This document shows positions 25,962-34,203 of a DNA stretch of 64,000 nucleotides, in pieces. This stretch comes from UBA1433 sp964581565. Its GTDB lineage: Bacteria; Bacillota; Clostridia; Eubacteriales; UBA1433. The notes beneath the pieces were generated by a model that saw only the letters and a list, made by a program, of their open reading frames with translations, was not told the origin of the DNA and did not search any database. Every line of letters begins with the position of its first letter. Within the stretch, counting starts at the first letter, position 1. The stretch lies in contig CAZOOZ010000001.1 in assembly GCA_964581565.1 (NCBI GenBank), forward strand, positions 1 through 64,000, given 5' to 3'. The position numbers were made by a program, and so were the translations under genes.

Positions 25962-26898
25962 GCTTTTAGATATTATAAAGCAAAACAATAAAATATTAAT
26001 TTTAACACACAAAGGGCCCGACGGTGATGCGGTGGGGTCTGTTTGTGCGTTGGGTTTAATGCTCAAAGAAATGGGCAAAGACATTACCTATGTCGTTGAC
26101 AGCATGCTTAGCGAAAAGCTGAAGATCGATACGGAGGCAGATTTTTTTTGTGCTTCGACCACAGATATGTTTGATCTAGTGATTGCTCTCGACTGTTCGG
26201 AATTAAATTACTTGTATGGCAGCGAATATATGAAAAACGCGGCTGAAGTAATTGTGATAGACCATCATGTCACAAACAAAAAATACGGAAAAATAAATTG
26301 TGTATTTGAAAGTGCCGCGGCTGTGGGCGAAATCATTATTGACATGTACGAATACGAAAATATTCAAATCAGTACACAGGCAGCATCATGGCTGTATCTT
26401 TCACTTGCGACAGATACAGGAAATTTCCGCTATAGCAATGTAACGGCTAATACGCATAAAAAAGTGGCTACATTATATGAGATAAGAGATGATTTCAGTG
26501 CTATCAATAAAAAAATAGAAGAATACGGACTTACACGGTTGAAATATCTTTCAAGAATTATTGATAATATTGACCTGTCCAGTGACGATAAGGTAATTAT
26601 TTCTTATATCAGTCTCAATGATTACATGAACAAAATAATGGATGAAGAAGCCGATATGCAGCTTCAAAACATGATCGATATACTCAGAAATGTTGAAAGT
26701 GTAGAAGTAGCAGTTTTAATAAAGCAGGCTGAAAGCGAACTTTTTAAAGTGAGTCTGCGTTCCAACGGAGACTTTGATGTAGCATCCGTGGCAAAACTCT
26801 ATGGTGGCGGCGGGCATAAAAAAGCGGCCGGCTGCAATATGAGCGGAGATATCGATACGGTTATAAAAAATTTAAAGAATCAGATTAAAATAAATTAA
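25951..26898 (+). CDS. nrnA: Bifunctional oligoribonuclease/pAp phosphatase NrnA (DHH family)
   Basis: A 315-residue manganese-type phosphoesterase that in B. subtilis degrades nano-RNAs and pAp. The DHH part has LTHKGPDGDAVGS, ALDCSELNYL and VIDHHVTNKKYG; the DHHA1 part ends with YGGGGHKKAAGCNMSG. It overlaps rbfA by 11 bases. truB, commonly next in this operon, is absent and ribF follows. Confidence 0.93.
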   Translation: MISKLLDIIKQNNKILILTHKGPDGDAVGSVCALGLMLKEMGKDITYVVDSMLSEKLKIDTEADFFCASTTDMFDLVIALDCSELNYLYGSEYMKNAAEVIVIDHHVTNKKYGKINCVFESAAAVGEIIIDMYEYENIQISTQAASWLYLSLATDTGNFRYSNVTANTHKKVATLYEIRDDFSAINKKIEEYGLTRLKYLSRIIDNIDLSSDDKVIISYISLNDYMNKIMDEEADMQLQNMIDILRNVESVEVAVLIKQAESELFKVSLRSNGDFDVASVAKLYGGGGHKKAAGCNMSGDIDTVIKNLKNQIKIN

Positions 26899-26932
26899 GA
26901 GATAGCAGGTAGCATAGTTGATATGCTTGAAT

Positions 26933-27862
26933 ATGGATATGGAAATCATTAAAGCATGTGATATTGACAATAAAATAGAAAATGCATCTGTAGCTTTCGG
27001 CGTTTTTGACGGAGTGCATTTAGGGCATAAAAAAATAATCGAGCGGATGATGGATACACAAAACACAAAAAAAACCGTGCTCACGTTCTACAATCATCCG
27101 GAAGATATCATTAATAAAAACAAGGGAATCAAATATATCACAACGCGCAGACAGAAAGAAGAGATTTTAAAAAATATGGGCGTTGAGATGATTGTATATA
27201 TTCATTTTACACAAGAAGTAAAAAATACCACGGCGGATGACTTTATAAAAAAATATATGCTTGATAAATTTGATTTAAAAAAAGTCACCGTTGGGTTTAA
27301 CAATAGATTCGGAAAAGACGGAAAAGGAAGCGGGCAGCTGCTGGGGCAGATGGGCCTTGCGTATGACTATGATGTAGAAATCGTTGATAAAGTATGCATG
27401 GGCAATGAAATCATCAGTAGCACGACCATAAGAAAAGCTTTAGCAGAGGGTGATATTGAGAAAGCCAATACCATGCTTGGCAGGGCATTCTATGTTATTT
27501 CAACAGTGATCAATGGTAAGCGCCTTGGCAGAAAACTGGGATTCCCAACAGCCAATCTACGCATGCCCGATGATCTTATGATGCCGCAAAACGGCGTTTA
27601 TCTGACCAAAACGATCGTGCAAGACAGTGAATATTATTCTATTACAAACGTAGGTCAGAATCCCACATTTAAAAATCATCCTTACAGAATTGAAACATTT
27701 ATCATTGATTTTGATGAAAATATTTATGATAAAGAAATTAAAGTTTGTTTTTTGAAAAAAATAAGAGATGAAAAAAAATTTGAAAATCTTGACGAACTTA
27801 AAAAACAGATATATAATGATACAAATTGCGCAAAAAAATTTATAAGCGCAAAAATGTTTTAA
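26933..27862 (+). CDS. ribF: Bifunctional riboflavin kinase/FAD synthetase
   Basis: A 309-residue enzyme making FMN and FAD. The N-terminal nucleotidyltransferase has GVFDGVHLGHKKII; the C-terminal kinase has RLGRKLGFPTANLRM and GVYLTKTIV. I place the start at ATG 26933. TTG 26918 is possible because of an AGGT-like site, and ATG 26939 also fits family alignments. The upstream gap has no FMN riboswitch. Confidence 0.93.
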   Translation: MDMEIIKACDIDNKIENASVAFGVFDGVHLGHKKIIERMMDTQNTKKTVLTFYNHPEDIINKNKGIKYITTRRQKEEILKNMGVEMIVYIHFTQEVKNTTADDFIKKYMLDKFDLKKVTVGFNNRFGKDGKGSGQLLGQMGLAYDYDVEIVDKVCMGNEIISSTTIRKALAEGDIEKANTMLGRAFYVISTVINGKRLGRKLGFPTANLRMPDDLMMPQNGVYLTKTIVQDSEYYSITNVGQNPTFKNHPYRIETFIIDFDENIYDKEIKVCFLKKIRDEKKFENLDELKKQIYNDTNCAKKFISAKMF

Positions 27863-27907
27863 CTATTACTCAGTTACTCGATTTTCCGACGAATAACAGG
27901 GTAATAG
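27863..27907 (+). promoter_or_regulatory. Hairpin leader of rpsO, candidate S15 autoregulatory site
   Basis: CTATTAC (27863-27869) pairs with GTAATAG (27901-27907). An inner GTTA-CTCG (27873-27880) pairs with CGA...TAAC (27887-27897). No T-run follows and the rpsO ribosome site GGAGG is 12 bases downstream. S15 binds structured leaders in several bacteria; that this one is bound is inference. Confidence 0.4.
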
Positions 27908-27930
27908 CCAAATTATGATGGAGGAATAAA

Positions 27931-28200
27931 ATGGCATTATCAACAGAAGAAAAAAAGCAGATAATACAAACATACAAACGCGGAGAAAACGACACAGGTT
28001 CGCCGGAAGTGCAAATAGCAATTTTATCGGCGCAAATTGACAAACTGAACGAACATTTAAAGACAAACAAGAAAGATTATCATTCAACAAGAGGATTGTT
28101 AATGATGGTAGGTAAAAGAAGGAGACTCTTAAATTACCTTGTGGACAAAGACATCCAAAGATACAGAGACATCATTTCAAAACTGAATTTGAGAAAGTAA
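27931..28200 (+). CDS. rpsO: 30S ribosomal protein S15
   Basis: An 89-residue 16S rRNA binding protein. Conserved motifs: DTGSPEVQIAILSAQIDKLNEH, with HSTRGLLMMVGKRRRLLNYL later. Ribosome site GGAGG. The rpsO-pnp pairing with a hairpin between is conserved widely. Confidence 0.98.
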   Translation: MALSTEEKKQIIQTYKRGENDTGSPEVQIAILSAQIDKLNEHLKTNKKDYHSTRGLLMMVGKRRRLLNYLVDKDIQRYRDIISKLNLRK

Positions 28201-28205
28201 ATTTA

Positions 28206-28240
28206 AGAGGCGGTGCTTGGTTCAAGTTCCGCCTTTATTT
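28206..28240 (+). terminator. Hairpin between rpsO and pnp, partial terminator or processing site
   Basis: AGGCGG (28208-28213) pairs with CCGCCT (28229-28234), and CTTG pairs with CAAG inside. A T-rich stretch TTATTTGTTATTT follows. As in E. coli, the site likely both terminates some transcripts and separates rpsO from pnp. Confidence 0.65.
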
Positions 28241-28270
28241 GTTATTTAGCAATCAAGGAAGGATAAATGA

Positions 28271-30430
28271 ATGAAAAAAATTTTTAAAACGATATTTGCT
28301 CAAAGAGAATTAATAGTTGAAACAGGGCAATTGGCACAACTTGCTTCAGGCTCTGTATTTATAAGATATGGAGATACAAATGTCTTAGTAGCGGCATCGA
28401 TGAGTAAAGTTCCGCGGGAAGGCATGAGCTTTTTTCCTCTCAGTGTTGATTATGAAGAAAAGCTGTATTCGGTAGGCAAAATACCCGGAGGATTTATTAA
28501 AAGAGAGGGAAGACCTTCCGAAAAAGCGATTCTTTCATCACGGTTAATTGATAGGCCTTTGCGACCGCTTTTCCCGAAAGGGATGAGAAATGATGTGCAG
28601 GTTGTGGCAACGGTTCTTTCCGTAGAGCAAGACAATCTTCCAGAGCTTGTAGCGATGATCGGATCTTCCATTGCGTTGTCAATTTCAGATATTCCTTTTA
28701 ACGGACCTACCGGTTCTGTGGCAGTAGGCTATAAAGAGGGCAAATTCATTATCAATCCGACTGTCGAGCAAAGAGAGGGCAGCGAGCTTGAGTTAATTGT
28801 ATCCGGCACAAAAGATGCCATCATGATGGTGGAGGCGGGAGCAAAGGAAGTAAGTGAGCAGCTGATGATACAAGCCATTCTTGCAGCACATGAAGAAATT
28901 AAGAAAATCATAGCTTTTCAGGAAGAAATCATTAAGCAGGTCGGCAAAGCAAAAAGAGAAGTGGAATACTATGTTCCAACTGATGAAATAATTGAAAAAG
29001 TAAACGAAATAGGCACACAAAAAATGGATGCGGCGCTTAGATACAAAGAAAAGTCCCAGCGTGAAGAGGCGGTAGAGCAAGTTAGCAAAGAAATCATGGA
29101 AACGCTTGCTGCTGATTATGAAGGGCAAGAAGAACAATTGTCTCAGGCGGTCGAGAAATTGGAAAAGTCAATCGTGCGAAAAATGATTACGAAAGAAAAA
29201 ATACGTCCCGATGGAAGAGCGATGGATGAGATTCGTCCAATCACCTGCGAAGTAGGCCTTCTTGCCAGGGTGCACGGCAGTGCTTTGTTTACACGAGGTC
29301 AAACACAAGCACTCTCAGTGGTGACGCTGGGCGCATTCTCTGATGTTCAAGTCATAGATGGCTTAACGGATGAAGAATTCAAACGTTATATGCATCACTA
29401 TAATTTTCCTTCTTATTCTGTAGGGGAAACAAAACCGAGCAGAGGACCGGGCAGGCGTGAAATAGGTCACGGTGCATTGGCGGGCAGAGCGCTTGAGCCT
29501 GTAATTCCTTCACAGGATGATTTTCCTTATACCATAAGGGTCGTATCCGAAATATTAATGTCCAACGGTTCGAGTTCTCAGGCAAGTGTGTGCGGATCGA
29601 CCTTATCGCTTATGGATGCCGGAGTGCCGATCAAGGCACCTGTTGCAGGCATAGCGATGGGGCTTATCAAAGAAGAAAACTCTATAAGCATCTTATCCGA
29701 TATTCAGGGCCTTGAAGATCATAACGGGGACATGGATTTTAAAGTTGCCGGTACAAAAGAGGGCATTACTGCGATTCAAATGGATATAAAGATAAACGGC
29801 ATCGATGAAATGATTTTAAAAGAAGCGCTGGAACAAGCAAGAAAAGGAAGGCTGTTTATACTCAATAAAATGGCTGAGGCGATAAGTGAGCCCAGGGCAG
29901 AGATGAGCAAGTATGCACCGAGAATGCTCAGCATGCAGTTGCCAAATGAAAAAATTGGCGAAGTTATTGGACCGGGCGGAAAAATGATCAATAAAATCAT
30001 TGAAGAAACCGGTGTAAAAATCGATATTATGGATGACGGAAAAACATATATATCTTCTCCTGATTTAGAAAACGCGCAAAAAGCACAGCAAATGATCGAG
30101 GCAATTATAAAAGATGTTGAAGTCGGAGAAATATATGAAGGTAAAGTAACACGCATCATGGAAATTGGCGCATTCGTTGAACTTCTACCGGGCAAAGAAG
30201 GTATGGTCCATATTTCAAAGCTTTCTTACGACCATGTGAAAAGTGTTACAGATGTTGTTAATGTCGGTGATATTGTAAAAGTAAAAGTGACCGAAATCGA
30301 CAGCAGAGGCAGAATCAATCTTTCTATGAAAGACTTATTGCCAAAACCTGAAGGCTATCATGAAAATGATCGACCGAATAAGAAAAATCATAACCATAAC
30401 AACAACAGAGGCGGCTACAACAGACGTTAA
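28271..30430 (+). CDS. pnp: Polyribonucleotide nucleotidyltransferase (PNPase)
   Basis: A 719-residue phosphorolytic 3'-5' exoribonuclease. Two RNase PH domains (first with RPLRPLFPKGM, second with KPSRGPGRREIGHGALA and the DFKVAGTKEGITAIQMD active-site segment), then KH (IGEVIGPGGKMINKIIEETG near 565) and S1 (GKVTRIMEIGAFVELLPGKE near 635). It ends with an Asn/His-rich tail. ATG 28271 is used; an overlapping ATG four bases earlier is in another frame. Confidence 0.98.
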   Translation: MKKIFKTIFAQRELIVETGQLAQLASGSVFIRYGDTNVLVAASMSKVPREGMSFFPLSVDYEEKLYSVGKIPGGFIKREGRPSEKAILSSRLIDRPLRPLFPKGMRNDVQVVATVLSVEQDNLPELVAMIGSSIALSISDIPFNGPTGSVAVGYKEGKFIINPTVEQREGSELELIVSGTKDAIMMVEAGAKEVSEQLMIQAILAAHEEIKKIIAFQEEIIKQVGKAKREVEYYVPTDEIIEKVNEIGTQKMDAALRYKEKSQREEAVEQVSKEIMETLAADYEGQEEQLSQAVEKLEKSIVRKMITKEKIRPDGRAMDEIRPITCEVGLLARVHGSALFTRGQTQALSVVTLGAFSDVQVIDGLTDEEFKRYMHHYNFPSYSVGETKPSRGPGRREIGHGALAGRALEPVIPSQDDFPYTIRVVSEILMSNGSSSQASVCGSTLSLMDAGVPIKAPVAGIAMGLIKEENSISILSDIQGLEDHNGDMDFKVAGTKEGITAIQMDIKINGIDEMILKEALEQARKGRLFILNKMAEAISEPRAEMSKYAPRMLSMQLPNEKIGEVIGPGGKMINKIIEETGVKIDIMDDGKTYISSPDLENAQKAQQMIEAIIKDVEVGEIYEGKVTRIMEIGAFVELLPGKEGMVHISKLSYDHVKSVTDVVNVGDIVKVKVTEIDSRGRINLSMKDLLPKPEGYHENDRPNKKNHNHNNNRGGYNRR

Positions 30431-30450
30431 CAGGTATAAATAAATAAACG

Positions 30451-30897
30451 ATGAAAGAAAAAATGAGCAGTATAAAAGTAAAGATAATCAATCATTCAGA
30501 AAATCCGTTGCCCCAATATATCACGGAGGGTGCAGCTGGTTTGGACATCTATGCAGCGGAAGATGCGCTTGTGCAAAACGGTTCCGTTAGCTTGGTGTCT
30601 ACCGGACTTTATATGGAGATACCTTTCGGTTATGAAGCGCAAATCAGATGTCGAAGCGGGCTTGCTTTAAAGCATGGGCTTATGATGGTAAACGGCATAG
30701 GCACAATTGATAGTGATTACCGGGGAGAAATCAAAATTATATTTACAAATTGTACGGATGTCCCCTATCAAATAAAAAAAGGGGACAGAATTGCGCAAAT
30801 GGTATTTTGTAAATACATGAAGGCCGAGTTCATTGAAACCAGCGAACTTGAAAGCACAAAGCGCAGCGAAGGCGGTTTTGGTTCTTCAGGGCGATAG
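30451..30897 (+). CDS. dut: dUTP diphosphatase
   Basis: A 148-residue trimeric dUTPase hydrolysing dUTP to dUMP and PPi. All five motifs are present: AAGLDIYA, RCRSGLALKHG, NGIGTIDSDYRGEI, KKGDRIAQMVF and the C-terminal RSEGGFGSSGR that closes over the active site. ATG 30463 is an alternative start. Ribosome site is weak, suggesting readthrough from pnp 20 bases upstream. Confidence 0.96.
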   Translation: MKEKMSSIKVKIINHSENPLPQYITEGAAGLDIYAAEDALVQNGSVSLVSTGLYMEIPFGYEAQIRCRSGLALKHGLMMVNGIGTIDSDYRGEIKIIFTNCTDVPYQIKKGDRIAQMVFCKYMKAEFIETSELESTKRSEGGFGSSGR

Positions 30898-30913
30898 TAA
30901 TATAATGCAAGTG

Positions 30914-30936
30914 CCTCTCATAAATTATTTAAGAGG
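30914..30936 (+). promoter_or_regulatory. Short hairpin that pairs the ylmC ribosome site
   Basis: CCTCT (30914-30918) can pair with AGAGG (30932-30936), which is the Shine-Dalgarno of the next gene. The 13-base loop and 5-6 pairs make it weak. Confidence 0.3.
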
Positions 30937-30944
30937 TGATTTGT

Positions 30945-31181
30945 ATGAGATTATCGGATATGCGCGATAAAGATATTGTCAATATTAACACGGGACAGCG
31001 AATGGCACAGTTTAAATCATGTGATCTGATTATCAATGAAAACAGCGGAAAAGTGGAAGCAATTGTGCTCGGGCAAATTAGGCAAGGGTTTTTTTCATTT
31101 GCCAATGAAGATATGAATTTGCAGGTGCCATGGGAAAATATAGTCAAAATCGGTGTGGATACAATAATGGTTGATATATAA
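30945..31181 (+). CDS. YlmC/YmxH family PRC-barrel protein
   Basis: A 78-residue protein of the small PRC-barrel family often annotated as a sporulation protein (YlmC/YmxH). MRLSDMRDKDIVNINTGQRM, an acidic middle and VPWENIVKIGVDTIMV are typical. ATG 30945 follows AGAGGTGA; the in-frame start at 30936 overlaps that ribosome site. In B. subtilis ymxH also sits close to the dapG region, so the position is conserved. Function unknown. Confidence 0.85.
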   Translation: MRLSDMRDKDIVNINTGQRMAQFKSCDLIINENSGKVEAIVLGQIRQGFFSFANEDMNLQVPWENIVKIGVDTIMVDI

Positions 31182-31197
31182 TAAGGAGCTTTGAACA

Positions 31198-32382
31198 ATG
31201 AATATAGTTGTGCAAAAATATGGGGGAACGAGTGTCAACAAACCTGAACTGCGGCAAATGATCGTTGAAAATATTGCTGATGCCAAAGAGAAAGGGCTCA
31301 ACCCGGTGGTTGTAGTTTCCGCAATGGGCAGACAAGGGGAACCATATGCTACAGATACATTATTAGAGATGCTTCCGAACGGGGAAGCGGTGGATCCGCG
31401 AAATCGCGATCTATTGATTTCCTGCGGGGAAATTATATCTTGCGTGATCGTAGCCGAAGACATAAAAAAAGCTGGTTATGCCACAAAAGCTTTGACCGGA
31501 TATCAGGCTGGTATCAAAACAAATGGCATTTACGGTAACAGTGATATAGTCGATATAGACACATCAATTATTTTAAATATATTGAAAGAAAATATTGTAC
31601 CTGTCATTGCAGGATTTCAAGGGCAAGGAGAAGGATACGATATTACAACACTCGGCAGAGGCGGCAGTGATATCACGGCCACAGCGCTCGGGGCTTTTTT
31701 AAATGCGGAATGCATTGAAATATACACAGATGTGGATGGTGTTATGACAGCAGACCCAAAAGTTGTCGGCGATGCGCATATCATTAAGAAAATCGATTAT
31801 GAAGAAGTGTTTCAGCTCGCCGAATTTGGTGCAAAAGTCATTCATCCACGTGCGGTGGAATATGCACAAAAAGGCGGAGTGCCTGTTGTCGTGCTCAACA
31901 CATGTAAGGGGCGCAGTAACGGAGGAACAATTATTTCAAAAGTTCCGAAGTCATGGACAGATAATAAAATATTTACGGCAATAACATCAAAAGATAAACA
32001 GGTACAGATAAAAGTAAAGAGCACAGGTAGCGAAGAAAATCTCTTTGACGCTTTGGCACAGAGTCATATCAGTATAGATATGATTAATATATTTATCGGC
32101 GAGACAGTCTTTATCATCGATAGAGAAGATCTACATAAGGCACAAGAGATATTGGGTGATATGAATTTAGAATATGAGATAAAAAAAGATTGCAGCAAAA
32201 TCACAATCGTTGGCTCGAGAATTGCTGGAGTGCCGGGAATTATTGCTAAAATTATGAGTGCATTAAGCAGTCAAAACATAAAAGTATGGCAGTCTTCGGA
32301 TTCCTATACAACGATATCAATCTTAGTGGATAAAGCCGATGAAAAAAAGACTGTTGCACTGCTACATGAAAAAATATTTTAA
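31198..32382 (+). CDS. dapG: Aspartate kinase (DapG-like)
   Basis: A 394-residue monofunctional aspartokinase, first step to diaminopimelate, lysine, threonine and methionine. VVQKYGGTSV (ATP/Asp site) begins the kinase domain; TTLGRGGSDITATALGA and EIYTDVDGVMTADP follow. Two ACT domains occupy about 265-394 (TIVGSRIAGVPGIIAKIMSA near 336). In a spore former the product also supplies dipicolinate. No lysine riboswitch is visible upstream. It is followed by a terminator that overlaps the tepA ribosome site. Confidence 0.95.
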   Translation: MNIVVQKYGGTSVNKPELRQMIVENIADAKEKGLNPVVVVSAMGRQGEPYATDTLLEMLPNGEAVDPRNRDLLISCGEIISCVIVAEDIKKAGYATKALTGYQAGIKTNGIYGNSDIVDIDTSIILNILKENIVPVIAGFQGQGEGYDITTLGRGGSDITATALGAFLNAECIEIYTDVDGVMTADPKVVGDAHIIKKIDYEEVFQLAEFGAKVIHPRAVEYAQKGGVPVVVLNTCKGRSNGGTIISKVPKSWTDNKIFTAITSKDKQVQIKVKSTGSEENLFDALAQSHISIDMINIFIGETVFIIDREDLHKAQEILGDMNLEYEIKKDCSKITIVGSRIAGVPGIIAKIMSALSSQNIKVWQSSDSYTTISILVDKADEKKTVALLHEKIF

Positions 32383-32431
32383 GTATGGAATTATTATGCC
32401 GTTGTATAAATCATCAATAAAAACACACAAT

Positions 32432-32466
32432 AAAACCATCCGATAATTTAAGGAGATGGTTTTTTT
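32432..32466 (+). terminator. Terminator whose loop contains the tepA ribosome site
   Basis: AAAACCATC (32432-32440) pairs with GATGGTTTT (32455-32463), and a T-run continues to 32466, directly before ATG 32467. The 14-base loop ends in AAGGA, and the ribosome site AAGGAGATGG spans the loop and 3' arm. Folding would both end transcription and hide the site. Confidence 0.65.
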
Positions 32467-33183
32467 ATGGAAAAAAAAGATAATCGATTAATCAATGAAA
32501 ATGATAAAGACGAAAATGAAAAATATGCCGAGGAAGCGGCGGAAAATATAAAAGAATTTGGCGGTGCTCTTGCAGATGAGGCGAAAAGCGGTATTAAAGT
32601 GATACCAATCATCGGTGAAATAGAAGGGCATATACTGGAAACCCAAAAAAAAGTAACAAAATATGAACACATAATTCCCATCCTTACTCAAATAGAAGAA
32701 GATGATGATGTTAAAGGTGTGCTTTTAATGCTCAACACACTGGGAGGCGATGTTGAAGCAGGGCTTGCAATTGCGGAACTTGTAAGAAGTATTTCGAAAC
32801 CAAGTGTATCGCTTGTGCTTGGAGGCGGGCACAGCATAGGGGTGCCTCTAGCGGTATGTACAACGTATTCTTTTATCGTGCCGACCGCTACGATGACGCT
32901 TCATCCCATTCGTACAAACGGGCTGGTTATCGGGGTATGGCAAAGCTTTGAATATTTTAAAAAAATGCAGGACCGCATTATCAATTTTGTCGTGTCCTGT
33001 TCCAGAATCAAACGTGAAAAATTTATAGAGCTCATGTTGAACACAACAGAAATGGTCAATGACATAGGAAGTATATTAATTGGGCAGCAGGCTGTTGATA
33101 TCGGGCTGATTGATGAAGTAGGGGGGCTCAATAAAGCATTACAAAAACTCAAAGAACTTATCAAAGAAAATAAAGAAAAATAA
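32467..33183 (+). CDS. tepA: ClpP-like serine protease TepA
   Basis: A 238-residue ClpP-class protein. Core motifs: LNTLGGDVEAGLAIAELVRS, the nucleophile serine in GGGHSIGVPLA, and the histidine in MTLHPIRTNG. The first 40 residues are acidic and lack a clear signal peptide. In B. subtilis TepA degrades pre-proteins or spore SASP proteins and lies between dapG-dapA and spoIIIE, as here. Expression may depend on the hairpin that overlaps its ribosome site. Confidence 0.9.
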   Translation: MEKKDNRLINENDKDENEKYAEEAAENIKEFGGALADEAKSGIKVIPIIGEIEGHILETQKKVTKYEHIIPILTQIEEDDDVKGVLLMLNTLGGDVEAGLAIAELVRSISKPSVSLVLGGGHSIGVPLAVCTTYSFIVPTATMTLHPIRTNGLVIGVWQSFEYFKKMQDRIINFVVSCSRIKREKFIELMLNTTEMVNDIGSILIGQQAVDIGLIDEVGGLNKALQKLKELIKENKEK

Positions 33184-33243
33184 GAATATTAAACAATTCT
33201 TATCTATGATATAATATAAAATCAAGTTGAACAATTCACATCT

Positions 33244-33277
33244 GTATTCCGTCCCGAAATTATTCGGGAGGGAATAT
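33244..33277 (+). promoter_or_regulatory. Long hairpin in the tepA-uppP gap
   Basis: ATTCC (33246-33250) and TCCCGAA (33252-33258) pair with TTCGGGA (33263-33269) and GGAAT (33271-33275); one G-G mismatch separates the two parts. No T-run follows. A TATAAT at about 33209 could start a transcript carrying it. Possible leader element of uppP. Confidence 0.5.
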
Positions 33278-33336
33278 CATCATTTATAAAAATATGTTAT
33301 AGTAAAATGTATATTACGCAATTTTTTGAGGTACAT

Positions 33337-34170
33337 ATGACAAATATACAAGCATTTATTTTAGGGCTGATACAGGGGCTGACGGAGTTCTTGCCTGTTT
33401 CAAGTTCCGGGCACTTGGCTATTGCGCAGGCGTTTATGAATGTAAAAGAAGGCGCTTTAGAGTTCACGATCCTTTTGCATGCAGGTTCCCTGCTTGCCGT
33501 ATTTTTAGCATACAGAAAAACAGTGATCTGTGTCATAAAGGCATTTTTTGCTATGATTGCCGATCTATTCAGAGAAAAAAGTTTAATGATACGAAAAGAT
33601 AAATATAGATTATATGTATTATTATTGATTATAGGCTCTATTCCTGCCGGTATAGCAGGATTATTGTTTGAAGATAAACTGAGTGAGATTTTTGTCAGCA
33701 TCATCGCCGTAAGCTGTATGCTTTATATAACAGGCGGACTTTTAATTCTTGGCGAAAAAATGGGGAAGAATAACAAAACGCGTATCAGCCAGTTACGCTT
33801 TAAGAATGCCTTTGCGATCGGACTTTTTCAGGCGTTCGCTTTGATACCCGGCATTTCCCGCTCCGGGTCCACCATGGTTGGCGGGCTTTTTTCCGGTCTC
33901 AGAAAAGAAGATGCGGTAGAATTCAGCTTTCTGCTTTCCATGCCTGCGGTGCTTGGGGCTACGCTCATAGAATTAAAAAATATATTCGCATTAAGCGGTA
34001 CTGCCACGTCGGCATCGGCGATGATCATCGGCTTTTTTACCGCTTTAATTGTGGGATATGTATCAATAAAACTTTTGGTCTTTGTAGTTAAAAAAGAAAG
34101 ATTAAAATATTTCGCATACTACTGCTGGGCGGTTGCAAGTGTTATTATTGTCAAAAGTTTATTTTTTTAA
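33337..34170 (+). CDS. uppP: Undecaprenyl-diphosphate phosphatase UppP (BacA)
   Basis: A 277-residue polytopic membrane enzyme recycling C55-PP to C55-P; its loss or gain affects bacitracin sensitivity in many bacteria. Signatures: LIQGLTEFLPVSSSGHLAI with the catalytic glutamate, and PGISRSGSTMVGGLFSG. ATG 33337 follows GAGGT; the in-frame ATG 33307 would add ten residues without a ribosome site. It complements uppS in the same window. Confidence 0.95.
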   Translation: MTNIQAFILGLIQGLTEFLPVSSSGHLAIAQAFMNVKEGALEFTILLHAGSLLAVFLAYRKTVICVIKAFFAMIADLFREKSLMIRKDKYRLYVLLLIIGSIPAGIAGLLFEDKLSEIFVSIIAVSCMLYITGGLLILGEKMGKNNKTRISQLRFKNAFAIGLFQAFALIPGISRSGSTMVGGLFSGLRKEDAVEFSFLLSMPAVLGATLIELKNIFALSGTATSASAMIIGFFTALIVGYVSIKLLVFVVKKERLKYFAYYCWAVASVIIVKSLFF

Positions 34171-34203
34171 CACATTTATTCCAATAGTAAGGAGATATCG
34201 ATA

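Noticed and set aside
26899..26932. FMN riboswitch before ribF
   Set aside because: The gap is only about 30 bases, too short for the class.
31100..31197. Lysine riboswitch before dapG
   Set aside because: Only 16 bases separate ylmC from dapG; no room for the aptamer.
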